From the NCBI GenBank assembly GCA_029784795.1, contig JAFMAW010000001.1:1-64000 (forward strand): a stretch of 64,000 nucleotides of DNA, in the 5' to 3' direction. The stretch's first letter is position 1. Each line of letters starts with the position of its first letter. This DNA is from Nitrososphaerota archaeon. Its GTDB lineage: Archaea; Thermoproteota; Nitrososphaeria; Nitrososphaerales; UBA183. A program made the position numbers and the translations under genes. The notes under the pieces were generated by a model that did no database searches, had not been told where the DNA came from, and saw only the letters and a program-made list of their open reading frames with translations. Positions 56,234 through 64,000 of this stretch are shown here, one piece after another.

Positions 56234-58174
56234 ATGGATTGGTTGCGCCAGCGAAAGTCAGGCATTGCCCGAGCGGCTGTTGCGGTGATCGTTGTTGCAA
56301 TCCTCGTGGTAGCAGGCGCAGCATATTTCTTCGTGGTAGTTCCCCCGAGTCACTCTAGCGCCACAACCACCACAAGTAGCGCTTCCGTCCAGGCTCCGGG
56401 GTCCATCACAGTGGACGAGATCCCGGCTCCCGTGAGCGTCGACCCCGCGTCAAGCTATGATGTCCCAGGAGGGGAGATAATGCAGAACGTGTACCAGGGA
56501 CTTGTGTTCTACAACGGCAGGAGCGGCTCCAGCTTCGTGGGCGTCCTCGCGCAGACTTGGACCGAGTCCAACGGGCTGAACTATACGTTCAATCTCTATC
56601 CTGCCGAGACGTTCAGCAACGGCACTCCCCTTAACGCCAGCACTATCTGGTACTCGTTCTACAGGACGATGGTCCTCAACCTAGGCATATCCTCCTACGT
56701 GAGCCAGGTCCTGGCCGTCAACGGAGGGGCAGGCTTCACCGGGAACGTGACTGCGACGACAAAGGGTAACATCAGGCTCCCATTCGGCGTTGAGCAGGCG
56801 CTCGCCTCCGCCGGCTACAGCTTCCCCTCGGGCCAGACGCAGGCGTATCAGAAGGCCGCCAACGACTTGGCGTCGATACTCTCGCACTTTGATGCCGCGA
56901 ACTCCACGGTCAAGAGCATAATGTCGTATTCCAACCAGGCGGTCTCTGTGTCAGGGACGGACCAGGTGAAGATCAACCTCGACTTCCCATACGCCGACTT
57001 CCTCCAGGTGATCTCCGGCGGACTCGGCGACGCAGTCGACCCGGCCTTCGTAACCTCCCATGGAGGGGTACAGATAGACACCGCGAATTCGTACACGACC
57101 AAGAACGCCTTGGGCTCAGGGCCCTACACCCTGACGACCCCTCTCGGAGGGTCGAACGTCGTGCTGAAGGCAAACCCAAACTACTGGGCGGCAAAGCTGT
57201 CGGCTTCCCAGCGCAGCGTGTGGCTGACTCCTCCGTCGATTCAGACGGTGGTCATCGACTACCAGTCGAACGAGGCGATCCGTGTGAGCGACATACAGCA
57301 GGGCGTGGCCCAGATCTCCCAAGTGGAGATTCCGGACCTGCACGAAGTGAGCAACTACACAGGGATCACGGTTCACAACTGGGGACCGACCCCGACGATT
57401 GACTTCTTGGCGATCGACGCGTACCAGTATCCCTACAACATCACCGGCGTCAGGTTGGCCTTGGAGTACGGAGTCAATGCGTCCCAGATCCAGCACAGCG
57501 TGTACGCAGGATACAGCCAGTCCTATGTGGGGCCCCTGGACCCGGCCATGGCATACTACAACTCCACCTTCCCCGGCTACCCCTACAACGCGAACATGGC
57601 CATCCACCTTCTGTCGCAGGCGGGGTTCAAGCTTAACCTGCCAAACGGCACCGTGATAAACAGCGGAGGCAAAACGCTTCCTGTCCTCAACCTGATCTAC
57701 ATCTCCGGCAGCAGCGCCGACCAGGAAGAAGCGAACATCATCCAGTCGCAGCTCGCAAAGATAGGGGTGACTGTCACGCCCTCGCCTGAGGCCTTCGCGA
57801 CGATCATCGAGGACGAACTGAACCCAGCGACCTCCTCGAACTACCCTGCCTTCCAGATTTCCGGCAACTCGGTCGTGTTCGTAGGGCCGTCTGACCCATC
57901 GGCGTATCTCGGGAACTGCCCCGCGAGGTGCCACCACGGCGACCCTGCGTACTTCAACAACACCCAGGTAGTCCAGCTCATCAACGAGGCGATACACACT
58001 TCGAACCCAGTGCTGCTTCAGCAGTACTACAACAACATGACCAGCATATACAAGCAGCAGGCGCAATACGTATGGCTGGATGACTTCACCGCCTATACCG
58101 TCGCTTCATCGAGCCTTCAGGGGTTCGCCTGGAACGCGGCGCTGCTCGGGACCTTCTACGCTACCCTAACCTAG
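56234..58174 (+). CDS. Oligopeptide ABC transporter substrate-binding protein
   Basis: A 646-residue family-5 solute-binding protein. A membrane anchor (about 12-33) is followed by a Ser/Thr-rich linker (36-50), the usual archaeal surface tether, then the binding domain: GEIMQNVYQGLVFYNG, LAQTWTESNGLNYTFNL, VKINLDFPYADFLQVIS, LGSGPYTLTTPLGG, ANPNYW and DPAYFNNTQV near the end. Many Asn-X-Ser/Thr sites suggest glycosylation. Captures peptides or similar solutes outside the cell. First gene of the five-gene operon. Confidence 0.92.
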   Translation: MDWLRQRKSGIARAAVAVIVVAILVVAGAAYFFVVVPPSHSSATTTTSSASVQAPGSITVDEIPAPVSVDPASSYDVPGGEIMQNVYQGLVFYNGRSGSSFVGVLAQTWTESNGLNYTFNLYPAETFSNGTPLNASTIWYSFYRTMVLNLGISSYVSQVLAVNGGAGFTGNVTATTKGNIRLPFGVEQALASAGYSFPSGQTQAYQKAANDLASILSHFDAANSTVKSIMSYSNQAVSVSGTDQVKINLDFPYADFLQVISGGLGDAVDPAFVTSHGGVQIDTANSYTTKNALGSGPYTLTTPLGGSNVVLKANPNYWAAKLSASQRSVWLTPPSIQTVVIDYQSNEAIRVSDIQQGVAQISQVEIPDLHEVSNYTGITVHNWGPTPTIDFLAIDAYQYPYNITGVRLALEYGVNASQIQHSVYAGYSQSYVGPLDPAMAYYNSTFPGYPYNANMAIHLLSQAGFKLNLPNGTVINSGGKTLPVLNLIYISGSSADQEEANIIQSQLAKIGVTVTPSPEAFATIIEDELNPATSSNYPAFQISGNSVVFVGPSDPSAYLGNCPARCHHGDPAYFNNTQVVQLINEAIHTSNPVLLQQYYNNMTSIYKQQAQYVWLDDFTAYTVASSSLQGFAWNAALLGTFYATLT

Positions 58175-58183
58175 GCAGTAACG

Positions 58184-59251
58184 TTGGGGCTGGCCACCTA
58201 CGTAGCCCGTAGGGTTCTCTTCGGGTTCTTCGTCATCATCGGAGAGCTGCTGATTATTTTCTACCTGACCAACATCGCCGCGCCGAACCCCGCTGTGATC
58301 TGGGCTGGGCCTGAGTCTACTCAGGCACAGGTCCAGCTTGTGGCCCAGACCTATCATCTCTACAGCCCCTGGTATGTCCAGTTCTACTACTACATCATGA
58401 ACGTCTTCACGGGGAATTGGGGGACCTCTCCACTCTACCAGCAGCCGGTCCTGTCGCTCATCGAGGAGTACCTCCCGGTCACGCTGGAGCTGACGCTCAT
58501 AGCGTTCGTCATCAAGATAGGCCTCGAGACTGTCCTAGGGGTCGTTTCAGCCATGCGACCCAACGGCGCAGCGGACAGCCTGATCAAGGTGACGTACACC
58601 ACGGTCAGGAGCGCTCCACCATTCCTCGTCGCCCTGGGGCTGCTTCTGGTCTTCGCCTACGGGACGCACACCTTCCCGTCCTCGCAGCCCATCAACCCCA
58701 TACTTGGCGCCACCGTCCCTCCGTTCCAGTTCTACAACCCTCTTGCGGGGAAGGTCACCGGCTTTTGGCTTGTGGACAACATGCCCATCCTCAACGCCCT
58801 TCTCGTCGGTGACTGGGCGGCCTTCTCATCGGCGGTGGCCCACGCGGTCCTCCCCGTCGTGACCCTGGTCCTCTTCGGCTTCGGCGGGATAGTCAGGCTG
58901 GTCAAGGTCTCCATGCTCGAGGTCCTCGACCAGGACTACATCAGGACGGCCAGAGCGAAGGGGCTCAGGGAGAACGCCGTGATCTTCAAGCACGCCCTGA
59001 GGAACTCGCTCCTCCCGGCGTTCACACTGATGGGGGTGGTGTTCGCCGGGCTGGTGGCCGGGAGCCTGGTGGTCGAGACGGTCTTCAGCTACTACGGGCT
59101 GGGCTACTACGTGGCCCAGAGCCTCATCACCTTCGACACGCCTTCGCTGATTGGGAGCCTCATCCTCATCACCGTGGTCATCATACTCAGCAACTTGGTT
59201 GTCGACATCGGCTACGGCTTCCTCGACCCGAGGACCAGGGTGGGATATTGA
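58184..59251 (+). CDS. Oligopeptide ABC transporter permease (DppB-like)
   Basis: A 355-residue permease with six helices. The N-terminal YVARRVLFGFFVIIGELLII is typical DppB, and the EAA loop DYIRTARAKGLRENAVIFKH contacts the ATPases. The extended loop after helix 1 (AQVQLVAQTYHLYSPWYVQF) is usual. TTG start nine bases after the binding-protein stop; overlaps the next permease by 4 nt. Confidence 0.92.
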   Translation: MGLATYVARRVLFGFFVIIGELLIIFYLTNIAAPNPAVIWAGPESTQAQVQLVAQTYHLYSPWYVQFYYYIMNVFTGNWGTSPLYQQPVLSLIEEYLPVTLELTLIAFVIKIGLETVLGVVSAMRPNGAADSLIKVTYTTVRSAPPFLVALGLLLVFAYGTHTFPSSQPINPILGATVPPFQFYNPLAGKVTGFWLVDNMPILNALLVGDWAAFSSAVAHAVLPVVTLVLFGFGGIVRLVKVSMLEVLDQDYIRTARAKGLRENAVIFKHALRNSLLPAFTLMGVVFAGLVAGSLVVETVFSYYGLGYYVAQSLITFDTPSLIGSLILITVVIILSNLVVDIGYGFLDPRTRVGY

Positions 59252-60132
59252 GCAGGAGCGAGTCGTCGGTAACGCTGAGCATCGTGTTCGGAAACTGGGC
59301 TACCGTGGCAGGCGTGGCGATACTGGTCGCTTTCCTGGTGCTCACCGCCCTTGCGACCTGGCCCCCTGCTTACCACCTCGTCGCACGCTACTCTCCTGAC
59401 ACCCTCAACTTCGGCAGCGCTAACGCTTCCCCTTCCCTGGCCCACCTCTTCGGCACCGACAGAGAGGGGAGGGACATCTTCGCCAGGGTCGTCGCCGCCC
59501 TCCCGATCGACATAGCCATACCCTTCGAGGTGGTCGGGGCGAGCGTGGGGATCGGGCTCCTCCTCGGTACCTTCGCGGGCTACTACGGGGGATGGATAGA
59601 GGAGCTGGTGCTTAGGGTCGCGGACCTCTTCTTCGCGTTCCCCTCAATAGTGCTCGCGCTCACGATAGCCGCGATCCTGGGTGCGAGTGCCGAAGGCCTC
59701 CGGGTCTTCTACAGCGAGATGGCCCTGATAATCGTGGGATGGCCGTTCTACACCAGGCTCGCGCGGGCGCAGGTGTTGATGATCAAACAGATGCCCTTCG
59801 TGCGCGCCGCCGAGGCTTCCGGGCTCGGGAAGCTGAGGATCATAAGGACGCATGTGATCCCCCACCTGGCTTCGGTGATGGTAGTCTACGCCACACTTGA
59901 CATGGGGACGGTGCTCCTCCTTTACTCGGTGTTCGCGTTCTTCGGGCTTGGGGCGTCACCTCCGACCCCGGAGCTTGGAAGGATGGTCTACGACGGCCTG
60001 AGCGCGCTGCCTGGGAACTGGTGGTGGTCCTTCTTCCCCGGGCTCACTCTCATGATGCTCGCGTTGGGGTTCGCCCTGGCAGGTGAGGGGCTGCGGGACG
60101 TGTTCGACCCCAGGCTGAGGGGACAGAGATGA
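59248..60132 (+). CDS. Oligopeptide ABC transporter permease (DppC-like)
   Basis: A 294-residue permease with six helices: LFGTDREGRDIFARVVAALP (DppC signature), helices through GIGLLLGTFAGYYGG and IVLALTIAAILG, and the EAA loop PFVRAAEASGLGKLRIIRTH. TTG start overlaps dppB; its stop overlaps the ATPase gene by ATGA. Pairs with the DppB-like permease. Confidence 0.93.
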   Translation: MSRSESSVTLSIVFGNWATVAGVAILVAFLVLTALATWPPAYHLVARYSPDTLNFGSANASPSLAHLFGTDREGRDIFARVVAALPIDIAIPFEVVGASVGIGLLLGTFAGYYGGWIEELVLRVADLFFAFPSIVLALTIAAILGASAEGLRVFYSEMALIIVGWPFYTRLARAQVLMIKQMPFVRAAEASGLGKLRIIRTHVIPHLASVMVVYATLDMGTVLLLYSVFAFFGLGASPPTPELGRMVYDGLSALPGNWWWSFFPGLTLMMLALGFALAGEGLRDVFDPRLRGQR

Positions 60133-61163
60133 CAGAGACGCTGGCCGTCTCTGACCTGTGGGTAGACTACCGGACCAAGTCGGCTTGGGCAAGCGCGGTC
60201 CGCGGGGTCAACCTCTCGGTCGGTGCCGGCGAGGTAATCGGTGTGGTGGGGGAGAGCGGCTCGGGGAAGAGCAGCCTCGCCCTGGCCATCATCAAGCTCC
60301 TTCCGGCCAACGCGCGGGCGAGGGGAAAGGTCGACGTCTTGGGGAAGGACATAGTGGGGCTGCCCAGCAAGGACGCCCACCTCTACAGGGGGGCGGGGAT
60401 GACCATGATATTCCAGGAGCCGATGACCAGCCTCAACCCGGTGATGCGGGTCTCGGACCAGCTCTCCGAAGCGGTGGTCTCCAGGAGGGAGCACCACAAG
60501 CTCGAGATGTTCCGCTCGGACAGCGTCTCCGTCCCCCGGGGCCCGGACCCGAGGTTCTCCATGGGCCCAGAGAGACGGGCACCCCCGTCGAAGGAGGCGG
60601 TGGAGGCGCTGCGCCAGGTGAGGATAAGCGACCCCGAGCGGACGGCGGCGAAGTATCCGCACGAGCTCTCAGGAGGAGAAAGGCAGCGGGTGATGATAGC
60701 CATGTCGTTCCTCCTGCGCCCCCGGCTCCTGGTCGCGGACGAGCCCACCACCGCCTTGGACGTCACCACCCAGGCCCAGGTCCTCTCGCTGCTGCTGAAG
60801 CTCAGCAGGGACGAGGGGACGTCTATCATATTCGTCTCCCACGACATCTTGGTGGTCGGGCAGGTGGCTCAGAGGGTGGCTGTGATGTACGCTGGGGAGG
60901 TGGTGGAGCTCGGCCCCACCGAGGCGGTGCTGCATAACCCTCTCCACCCGTACACGAGGGGGCTCATCGGCTCTATCCCAGGCGGATTCAAGGGGGAGAA
61001 GCGGATAGAGCAGATACCGGGGTCCCCGCCGGACATCATGAAGCTCCCGTCGGGGTGCAAGTTCAACCCGCGTTGCAAGTTCGCCATGGATAGGTGCAGG
61101 GTTGAAGAGACGGCTCTGAAAGAGATGGAGAAAGACCACTTTGTCGCGTGCCATCTCTACTGA
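60129..61163 (+). CDS. Oligopeptide ABC transporter ATPase (DppD-like)
   Basis: A 344-residue ATPase: Walker A GESGSGKSSLA, Q-loop IFQEPMTSLNPV, signature LSGGERQRVM, Walker B LLVADEPTTALD, switch His in VSHDILVV, and the C-terminal oligopeptide-transporter Cys motif (CKFNPRCKFAMDRC), which in this family can bind a 4Fe-4S cluster. About 50 residues between Q-loop and signature (RREHHKLEMFRSDSVSVPRG and onward) form an insertion not found in every DppD. Confidence 0.93.
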   Translation: MTETLAVSDLWVDYRTKSAWASAVRGVNLSVGAGEVIGVVGESGSGKSSLALAIIKLLPANARARGKVDVLGKDIVGLPSKDAHLYRGAGMTMIFQEPMTSLNPVMRVSDQLSEAVVSRREHHKLEMFRSDSVSVPRGPDPRFSMGPERRAPPSKEAVEALRQVRISDPERTAAKYPHELSGGERQRVMIAMSFLLRPRLLVADEPTTALDVTTQAQVLSLLLKLSRDEGTSIIFVSHDILVVGQVAQRVAVMYAGEVVELGPTEAVLHNPLHPYTRGLIGSIPGGFKGEKRIEQIPGSPPDIMKLPSGCKFNPRCKFAMDRCRVEETALKEMEKDHFVACHLY

Positions 61164-61170
61164 CGACGTG

Positions 61171-62154
61171 ATGAGCGCGGAAGCGCTCAGCGTCACCTAC
61201 AAGGTCAGGACCGGGTTCCTCGGGAGCGTCCACAGGGAGGTGAAGCCTGTGGACGGCGTGAGCCTCTCCGTCAAGAAGGGAGAGGTCATGACTGTCATAG
61301 GGGAGTCGGGGAGCGGCAAGTCGACCCTGGGGTTCGCGCTGCTGAGGCTGGTGAAGCCGAGCGCAGGGCGGGTGGTGTTCTCCGGTCAGGACATAGGCGA
61401 ACTGAAGGGTTCGGAGCTCCGCAGGCTCCGGAGGAAGATGCAGATCGTCTTCCAAGATCCATATTCCAGCCTCGACCCCCGCCTCCATGTGAAGGACATA
61501 GTGTCGGAGCCCCTTTACGGGTCTGGGATGAAGGACCGGGCCGATATCGAGGAGAGGACCGCTCGTGCCATGGCTCTTGTCGGCCTCGACCCCTCGGCAA
61601 AGTCGAGGTACGTCCACGAGTTCTCGGGTGGGCAGAGGCAAAGGATCGGGATCGCCAGGGCCATAGTCGGGGATCCGCAGTTCGTGGTCCTAGACGAGCC
61701 GACCTCGAACCTGGACGTCTCCATCCAGGCTCAGATCCTGAACCTCCTCCTGGACCTCCAGTCCAAGTCAGGCGCTTCCTATCTCTTCATCACCCACAAC
61801 ATGGCGGTCGCCCAGTATGTCTCAGACCGCGTCGCCGTGATGTACGCCGGGGAGATGGTAGAGCGCGGGGCCTCGAAGGACGTGATCGGGGATCCGATGC
61901 ACCCGTACACCAAGGACCTGCTCAGCTGCGTCCCGACCATGGACATTTCTAAGAAGGTAGCCGACGTGAAGATTTCGGGGGACCCGCCGAGCTTCACCGA
62001 CCTACCCAAGGGGTGCAGGTACAGCAACAGGTGCAAGTACGCCTTCGGGCTCTGCAGGGAGAAGGCCCCCGCGCTTGCATCGGCCGGAGGGAGGGAGGTG
62101 GCCTGCTTCCTATATCACAAGGAAGAGAAGAGCACCCCGGCGCCCGTGCGCTAG
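61171..62154 (+). CDS. Oligopeptide ABC transporter ATPase (DppF-like)
   Basis: A 327-residue ATPase: Walker A GESGSGKSTLGFALL, Q-loop VFQDPYSSLDPRL, signature FSGGQRQRIGIARAI, Walker B FVVLDEPTSNLD, switch His in ITHNMAVAQ, and the C-terminal Cys motif CRYSNRCKYAFGLC. ATG 61171 (or GTG 61168) lies 5-8 nt after the dppD stop; the longer TTG frame overlaps dppD. Its end overlaps the convergent small membrane gene by 4 nt. Confidence 0.93.
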   Translation: MSAEALSVTYKVRTGFLGSVHREVKPVDGVSLSVKKGEVMTVIGESGSGKSTLGFALLRLVKPSAGRVVFSGQDIGELKGSELRRLRRKMQIVFQDPYSSLDPRLHVKDIVSEPLYGSGMKDRADIEERTARAMALVGLDPSAKSRYVHEFSGGQRQRIGIARAIVGDPQFVVLDEPTSNLDVSIQAQILNLLLDLQSKSGASYLFITHNMAVAQYVSDRVAVMYAGEMVERGASKDVIGDPMHPYTKDLLSCVPTMDISKKVADVKISGDPPSFTDLPKGCRYSNRCKYAFGLCREKAPALASAGGREVACFLYHKEEKSTPAPVR

Positions 62155-62435
62155 GAGAGCGCTAGGTTGGACACCAGCAGCACGACCAGGACGAGGTAGC
62201 CGACGGCGAGCCAGGCGGAGCTAGGCTCCCCACCGGAGCGCCTAGATCTGTACAGGTAAGACATCATGACGAAGGCGAGCAGGTCGACGCTGAGGTAGAG
62301 CGCGAAGGTGTCGGTCGCGGACTGCGTGAGAGGGTTGAGCAGCCAGATGACCACGATGGAGGTCCCCTGCAGGGCGACGAGGAAGACCACCTGGATAGCC
62401 AGCAAGGTCGCTGCGATCCTCAATTGCCCCTCCAT
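62151..62435 (-). CDS. Three-helix small membrane protein behind cytochrome b
   Basis: A 94-residue protein with three helices (about 9-33, 42-60, 73-92) and a short basic loop (YRSRRSGGEP). Its ATG overlaps the cytochrome b stop by 16 nt, so it is co-translated and may be an accessory subunit of the bc-type complex (inference). No heme-binding motif is seen. Confidence 0.65.
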   Translation of the reverse strand: MEGQLRIAATLLAIQVVFLVALQGTSIVVIWLLNPLTQSATDTFALYLSVDLLAFVMMSYLYRSRRSGGEPSSAWLAVGYLVLVVLLVSNLALS

Positions 62436-63895
62436 CCCGCTTCGAGGACCCTGACCCTCCGCTTGATGTTCCCAGTCCTGAGGTCAAGCCTGTAGATGAG
62501 GAAGACGCTCCCTAGCAGGTCGAGGCCGAGGAGCACGGCGGAGACGCTCACCACTTCCAGGCCGGCGACAGAAAGGCCGCCCATCAGGAGCCCTGCGGAG
62601 CCGTTCACCAGCGTCCCGACCGAGAAAGCGCCCAGGGCGACCAGCCCAGTGAACGCGAGCCCGTTCCTCAGCTCCGAGGAAGGTATGCTCTTCGCTGGCG
62701 CCAGCGCAAGCCTCCCCTTGGCCCTGGAATACATCAGCCTGTAGACCAAGGCCGAGCCCACCGCCATCAGCAGGGCTGTACCGCCTACCACCAGCGCGGC
62801 CTGTTCTACGGGGATGATCATTCCCGGCGTCACCAGGCCCCAGTAAGAGAGGACCACTACCTCCGTCACGAATATGACTCCCAGGGTGGTGTAGACCGGC
62901 CTCTTGGAGATCTCCCTGTTCTTGCCCCGGTCGATGAACGGGAGTATGATCAGGAGGACAAAGATCGCTGACACCACGGTGAGCGCCATGGCAAGGCCAG
63001 TGGAGCCCTCGAATATCTTGATCTTGAGGACCTGGTAGACCCAGAGGAAGTACCAGTCGGGCTGGGGGATGAACTGCGAAGCGGCCGCGGGGGTATACTG
63101 GGGCGGGAGGTTGAGCGGGAACAGGGCGGATATCAGCAGCATCCCGGCCCCGAAGAGCAGTGACAGCTCGAAGAGGTACATGGTGACGTCCGGGAAGATG
63201 GGGGAGAGCTTCGGCTTGGGCTCGGCGGGGGACCCGCTCGTGGGGTCGGCCACTCCGTGGGCTTCGAGCATGTACATCTTCGCCACCAGGAGTATCAACA
63301 GCGCCGCTGGGAGGAGCATGACGTGCAGGTCGAAGAACCTCAGGAGCTCCGCCGAGTTCCCTCCGTTGCCGACTATCAGGAATGTCAGGAGAGATGAGAT
63401 AGGCTGGGGGAGGGCGGTGACCATCCCTATCCCGACGTCGGTGGCTGACTTGGAGACGACCGTCCAGGGGAGCAGGTATCCTGTGAATCCGAACCCCAGG
63501 GTCACGAAGCCCATCAGCATCCCTATGATCCACATGGCTTCCCTGGGCTTCTTGTGGACAGACACGAAGTACCCCCTCATCATGTGCATGAACGCGAGCA
63601 TGATCATGGCGTAGGCCGTGTAGAGGTGGATGGTCTCAAGGAACCTGCCGTTGTAGACGCTCTGGAAGACGTACTGGGTGGACGAGTACGCCTGGGTCGG
63701 GCTGGGGACATAGTAGAGCATCATGATTGCCCCTGTCACACCCTGGATGACGAAGGCTACCACCGCCAGGGCGCCCAGCCAGTAGAACGGGCTCAGTGCG
63801 TAGCGCGGGACCGGCCGGAGGAGGGGGTAGCTCAGGCCGAACCTCGAGTCGAACCAGCCAGCCATCCGCTGAATTAGACCGGACTTTTCTGCCAC
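62420..63895 (-). CDS. Cytochrome b of a bc-type quinol oxidoreductase
   Basis: A 491-residue fused cytochrome b (b6 plus subunit-IV-like part, with extra C-terminal helices). His90 and His104 (spacing 14) are the helix-B heme ligands. In helix D, His191 is present, but the partner position, spaced 15 as in cytochrome b6, is Lys206 in LLVAKMYMLEAHG. GYLLPW and the Qo motif PDWY (279-282) are clear; PDWY rather than PEWY is generally linked to low-potential menaquinol systems. GTG 63895 gives the normal start (MAEKSGLIQRM). A gene on the same strand ends 13 nt upstream, probably part of the complex. Confidence 0.9.
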   Translation of the reverse strand: MAEKSGLIQRMAGWFDSRFGLSYPLLRPVPRYALSPFYWLGALAVVAFVIQGVTGAIMMLYYVPSPTQAYSSTQYVFQSVYNGRFLETIHLYTAYAMIMLAFMHMMRGYFVSVHKKPREAMWIIGMLMGFVTLGFGFTGYLLPWTVVSKSATDVGIGMVTALPQPISSLLTFLIVGNGGNSAELLRFFDLHVMLLPAALLILLVAKMYMLEAHGVADPTSGSPAEPKPKLSPIFPDVTMYLFELSLLFGAGMLLISALFPLNLPPQYTPAAASQFIPQPDWYFLWVYQVLKIKIFEGSTGLAMALTVVSAIFVLLIILPFIDRGKNREISKRPVYTTLGVIFVTEVVVLSYWGLVTPGMIIPVEQAALVVGGTALLMAVGSALVYRLMYSRAKGRLALAPAKSIPSSELRNGLAFTGLVALGAFSVGTLVNGSAGLLMGGLSVAGLEVVSVSAVLLGLDLLGSVFLIYRLDLRTGNIKRRVRVLEAGWRGN

Positions 63896-63908
63896 CTGAT
63901 CCACACCT

Positions 63909-64000
63909 CTATGTCGAGCTGACCAGGGTTCCGCCCTGGAGGTCGTCCGCCACATCGGTGGACCCTGTGTCATGGCCGAATATCGTGGGCGGCCCCATGC
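63909..64000 (-). CDS. C-terminal fragment of the gene upstream of cytochrome b
   Basis: About 30 codons ending GGTLVSST and a TAG at 63909-63911, entering from the right edge. Position upstream of cytochrome b makes a Rieske iron-sulfur protein the usual expectation, but the visible tail (GPPTIFGHDTGSTDVADDLQ) carries no diagnostic motif. Confidence 0.45.
   Translation of the reverse strand, partial: MGPPTIFGHDTGSTDVADDLQGGTLVSST

Noticed and set aside
1..64000. rRNA, tRNA, CRISPR arrays, insertion sequences, phage or integration sites
   Set aside because: None could be recognised by eye. Gaps are short and filled by promoters. A tRNA or covariance-model scan would be needed to exclude small RNA genes.

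Overview
The window is GC-rich archaeal DNA carrying roughly 67 genes, closely packed and on both strands. The archaeal markers are an LSm protein, a RadB-type recombinase, Rio2 kinase, an archaeal NFACT/RqcH protein, DUF373, a ThiR-type (HTH plus ThiN) regulator, an AbrB-PhoU protein and an archaeal ACT regulator. Many genes have an AT-rich TATA-like box 24-30 nt before an ATG, GTG or TTG, the usual sign of leaderless archaeal transcription. Gene content suits a heterotrophic, respiring TACK-type archaeon, perhaps a Thaumarchaeota/Nitrososphaeria relative that does not oxidise ammonia. This placement is inference: no rRNA is present. No rRNA, tRNA, CRISPR array or insertion sequence was recognised.

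Layout. 1-4.7 kb: inositol-phosphate synthase fragment with a nonsense codon, PadR regulator, Nudix hydrolase, a duplicated-domain protein, an eL22-like ribosomal protein, cis-prenyltransferase and DUF373. 4.7-22.4 kb: lipid and CoA catabolism (acyl-CoA ligase, two thiolase-family proteins, DUF35, acetoacetyl-CoA synthetase, MmgE/PrpD, acyl-CoA dehydrogenase, EtfB, EtfA and a membrane Fe-S ETF:quinone reductase), together with a branched-chain aminotransferase, a MenA-like prenyltransferase and a flavin monooxygenase-like oxidoreductase with a TrmB regulator. 22.4-30.6 kb: information processing (NFACT, EMC6-like, RadB, LSm, Rio2) and nucleoside breakdown (nucleoside hydrolase, ribokinase, DeoC). 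29.6-32.2 kb: a probable thiamine cluster (AIR-synthase-like, S-component-like transporter, ThiR). 32.2-52.3 kb: housekeeping (PyrG, PhoU, MIP18, MarC, acylphosphatase, isocitrate dehydrogenase, PfkB, TrpB2, TldD/TldE, RNase J-like, M1 peptidase, ATP-grasp). 52.4-54.9 kb: sulfur operon DsrE-TusA-SQR-ArsR. 55-62.2 kb: aminotransferase and a five-gene oligopeptide ABC transporter. 62.2-64 kb: cytochrome b of a bc-type complex.

How the parts connect. Fatty or branched acids could be activated by the ligase and oxidised by the dehydrogenase. Electrons would then pass through EtfBA to the membrane Fe-S protein, into a (mena)quinone pool made with the MenA-like enzyme, and on to cytochrome b, whose Qo motif is PDWY. 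The SQR would feed the same pool from sulfide. Regulation is visible as perfect or near-perfect palindromes: one in front of inositol synthase, a shared one before the MenA-like and LLM genes, two around the sulfur promoter, and one before the peptide transporter. Two conserved genes (inositol synthase and RadB) carry in-frame stop codons near their 5' ends, which is either sequence error or real decay.
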